A stretch of 6,742 nt of DNA from an uncultured Collinsella sp. (lineage in GTDB: Bacteria; Actinomycetota; Coriobacteriia; Coriobacteriales; Coriobacteriaceae): positions 1 to 6,742 of the forward strand of contig CAAELJ010000145.1 in the NCBI GenBank assembly GCA_900756725.1, written 5' to 3'. Each line of letters opens with the position of its first letter. Position 1 is the stretch's first letter. Below, in pieces: positions 6,651 through 6,742 of this stretch. A program made the translations under genes and the position numbers. The notes beneath the pieces are model-generated. The model was not told the origin of the DNA. It saw nothing but the letters and a program-made list of their open reading frames with translations, and searched no databases.

Positions 6651-6670
6651 ATTCCAGTTTAAATTGGAAT
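6651..6670. promoter_or_regulatory. 20-base near-perfect palindrome, candidate operator of the AbiE-like pair
   Basis: ATTCCAGTTT followed by AAATTGGAAT is a two-fold symmetric sequence in which nine of ten pairs match (the G6657/T6664 pair is the exception). It overlaps the last two bases of the TATAAT box and covers the expected transcription start, 12 bases upstream of the chosen start codon. This is the classic position for a repressor site, and AbiEi proteins are known to repress their own operon by binding inverted repeats. The adjacent gene encodes a winged-helix protein. Confidence 0.5.
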
Positions 6671-6674
6671 TATA
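6669..6674 (-). promoter_or_regulatory. Consensus -10 box (TATAAT) of the AbiE-like pair
   Basis: TATAAT on the minus strand is a full match to the sigma-70 -10 consensus, preceded by TG. It sits 31 bases upstream of the chosen start codon in the most A+T-rich stretch of the window. No clear -35 hexamer is visible at 16-18 bases. If the gene began at 6710 instead, this box would lie in coding sequence, which counts against the longer model. Confidence 0.5.
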
Positions 6675-6742
6675 CATTATTTTCGGAATTAACGAGATTC
6701 CTTTGTGCATAGGCCAGCATTTGCGTTTTCAGAATATCCCGA

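Noticed and set aside
1..6742. CRISPR array, tRNA or rRNA genes, prophage attachment sites
   Set aside because: I saw no regularly spaced direct repeats, no cloverleaf-like segment and no flanking direct repeats around the toxin-like pair.

Overview
The window reads as an ordinary high-GC Actinomycetota chromosome, most like a gut Coriobacteriia genus such as Collinsella. I infer this from protein style, from GC content (one sampled 60-base line in gatB counts 65% G+C) and from a class C sortase beside a GatCAB operon; no search was run. All six protein-coding genes lie on the minus strand, so they are transcribed from right to left.

Right part (about 4915-6742): a two-gene cassette. The first gene encodes a 322-residue protein with a central winged-helix region. 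The second, overlapping it by 19 bases, encodes a 257-residue nucleotidyltransferase-fold protein of the AbiEii/AbiGii toxin kind. They look like an AbiE-type (type IV) toxin-antitoxin or phage-defence pair in a non-standard form, because the DNA-binding region sits in the middle of the presumed antitoxin. A TATAAT box and a 20-base near-perfect palindrome lie just ahead of the pair, as expected for self-repression. A sampled line of the toxin gene counts 48% G+C, which suggests the cassette was acquired.

Middle part (3608-4914): a lone class C sortase (pilin-polymerase type) with a membrane segment at each end, its own likely promoter, and no pilin or LPXTG gene in view. Behind it lies a 275-base intergenic stretch with three inverted repeats: a REP-like hairpin containing the GGGGACAGGCACC core, a 65-base element with perfect 19-base arms around a nested 14-base palindrome, and a smaller stem-loop. 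The two larger elements share arm sequence. The 65-base one ends in a T-run in the sortase direction and may terminate that transcript.

Left part (1-3630): gatC-gatA-gatB, the three subunits of the tRNA-dependent amidotransferase that makes Gln-tRNA(Gln) and/or Asn-tRNA(Asn) from mischarged precursors. Each junction is a TAATG stop/start overlap with the next ribosome binding site inside the preceding gene, so the subunits are probably translationally coupled. A TATACT box lies ahead of gatC and a GC-rich hairpin follows gatB at the left edge. GatB carries an internal stretch of roughly 70 residues that I do not expect in the family.

The parts worth a second look are the AbiE-like pair with its palindrome, the paired intergenic inverted repeats, the orphan sortase and the GatB insertion. 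I saw no rRNA, tRNA, CRISPR array or transposase gene.
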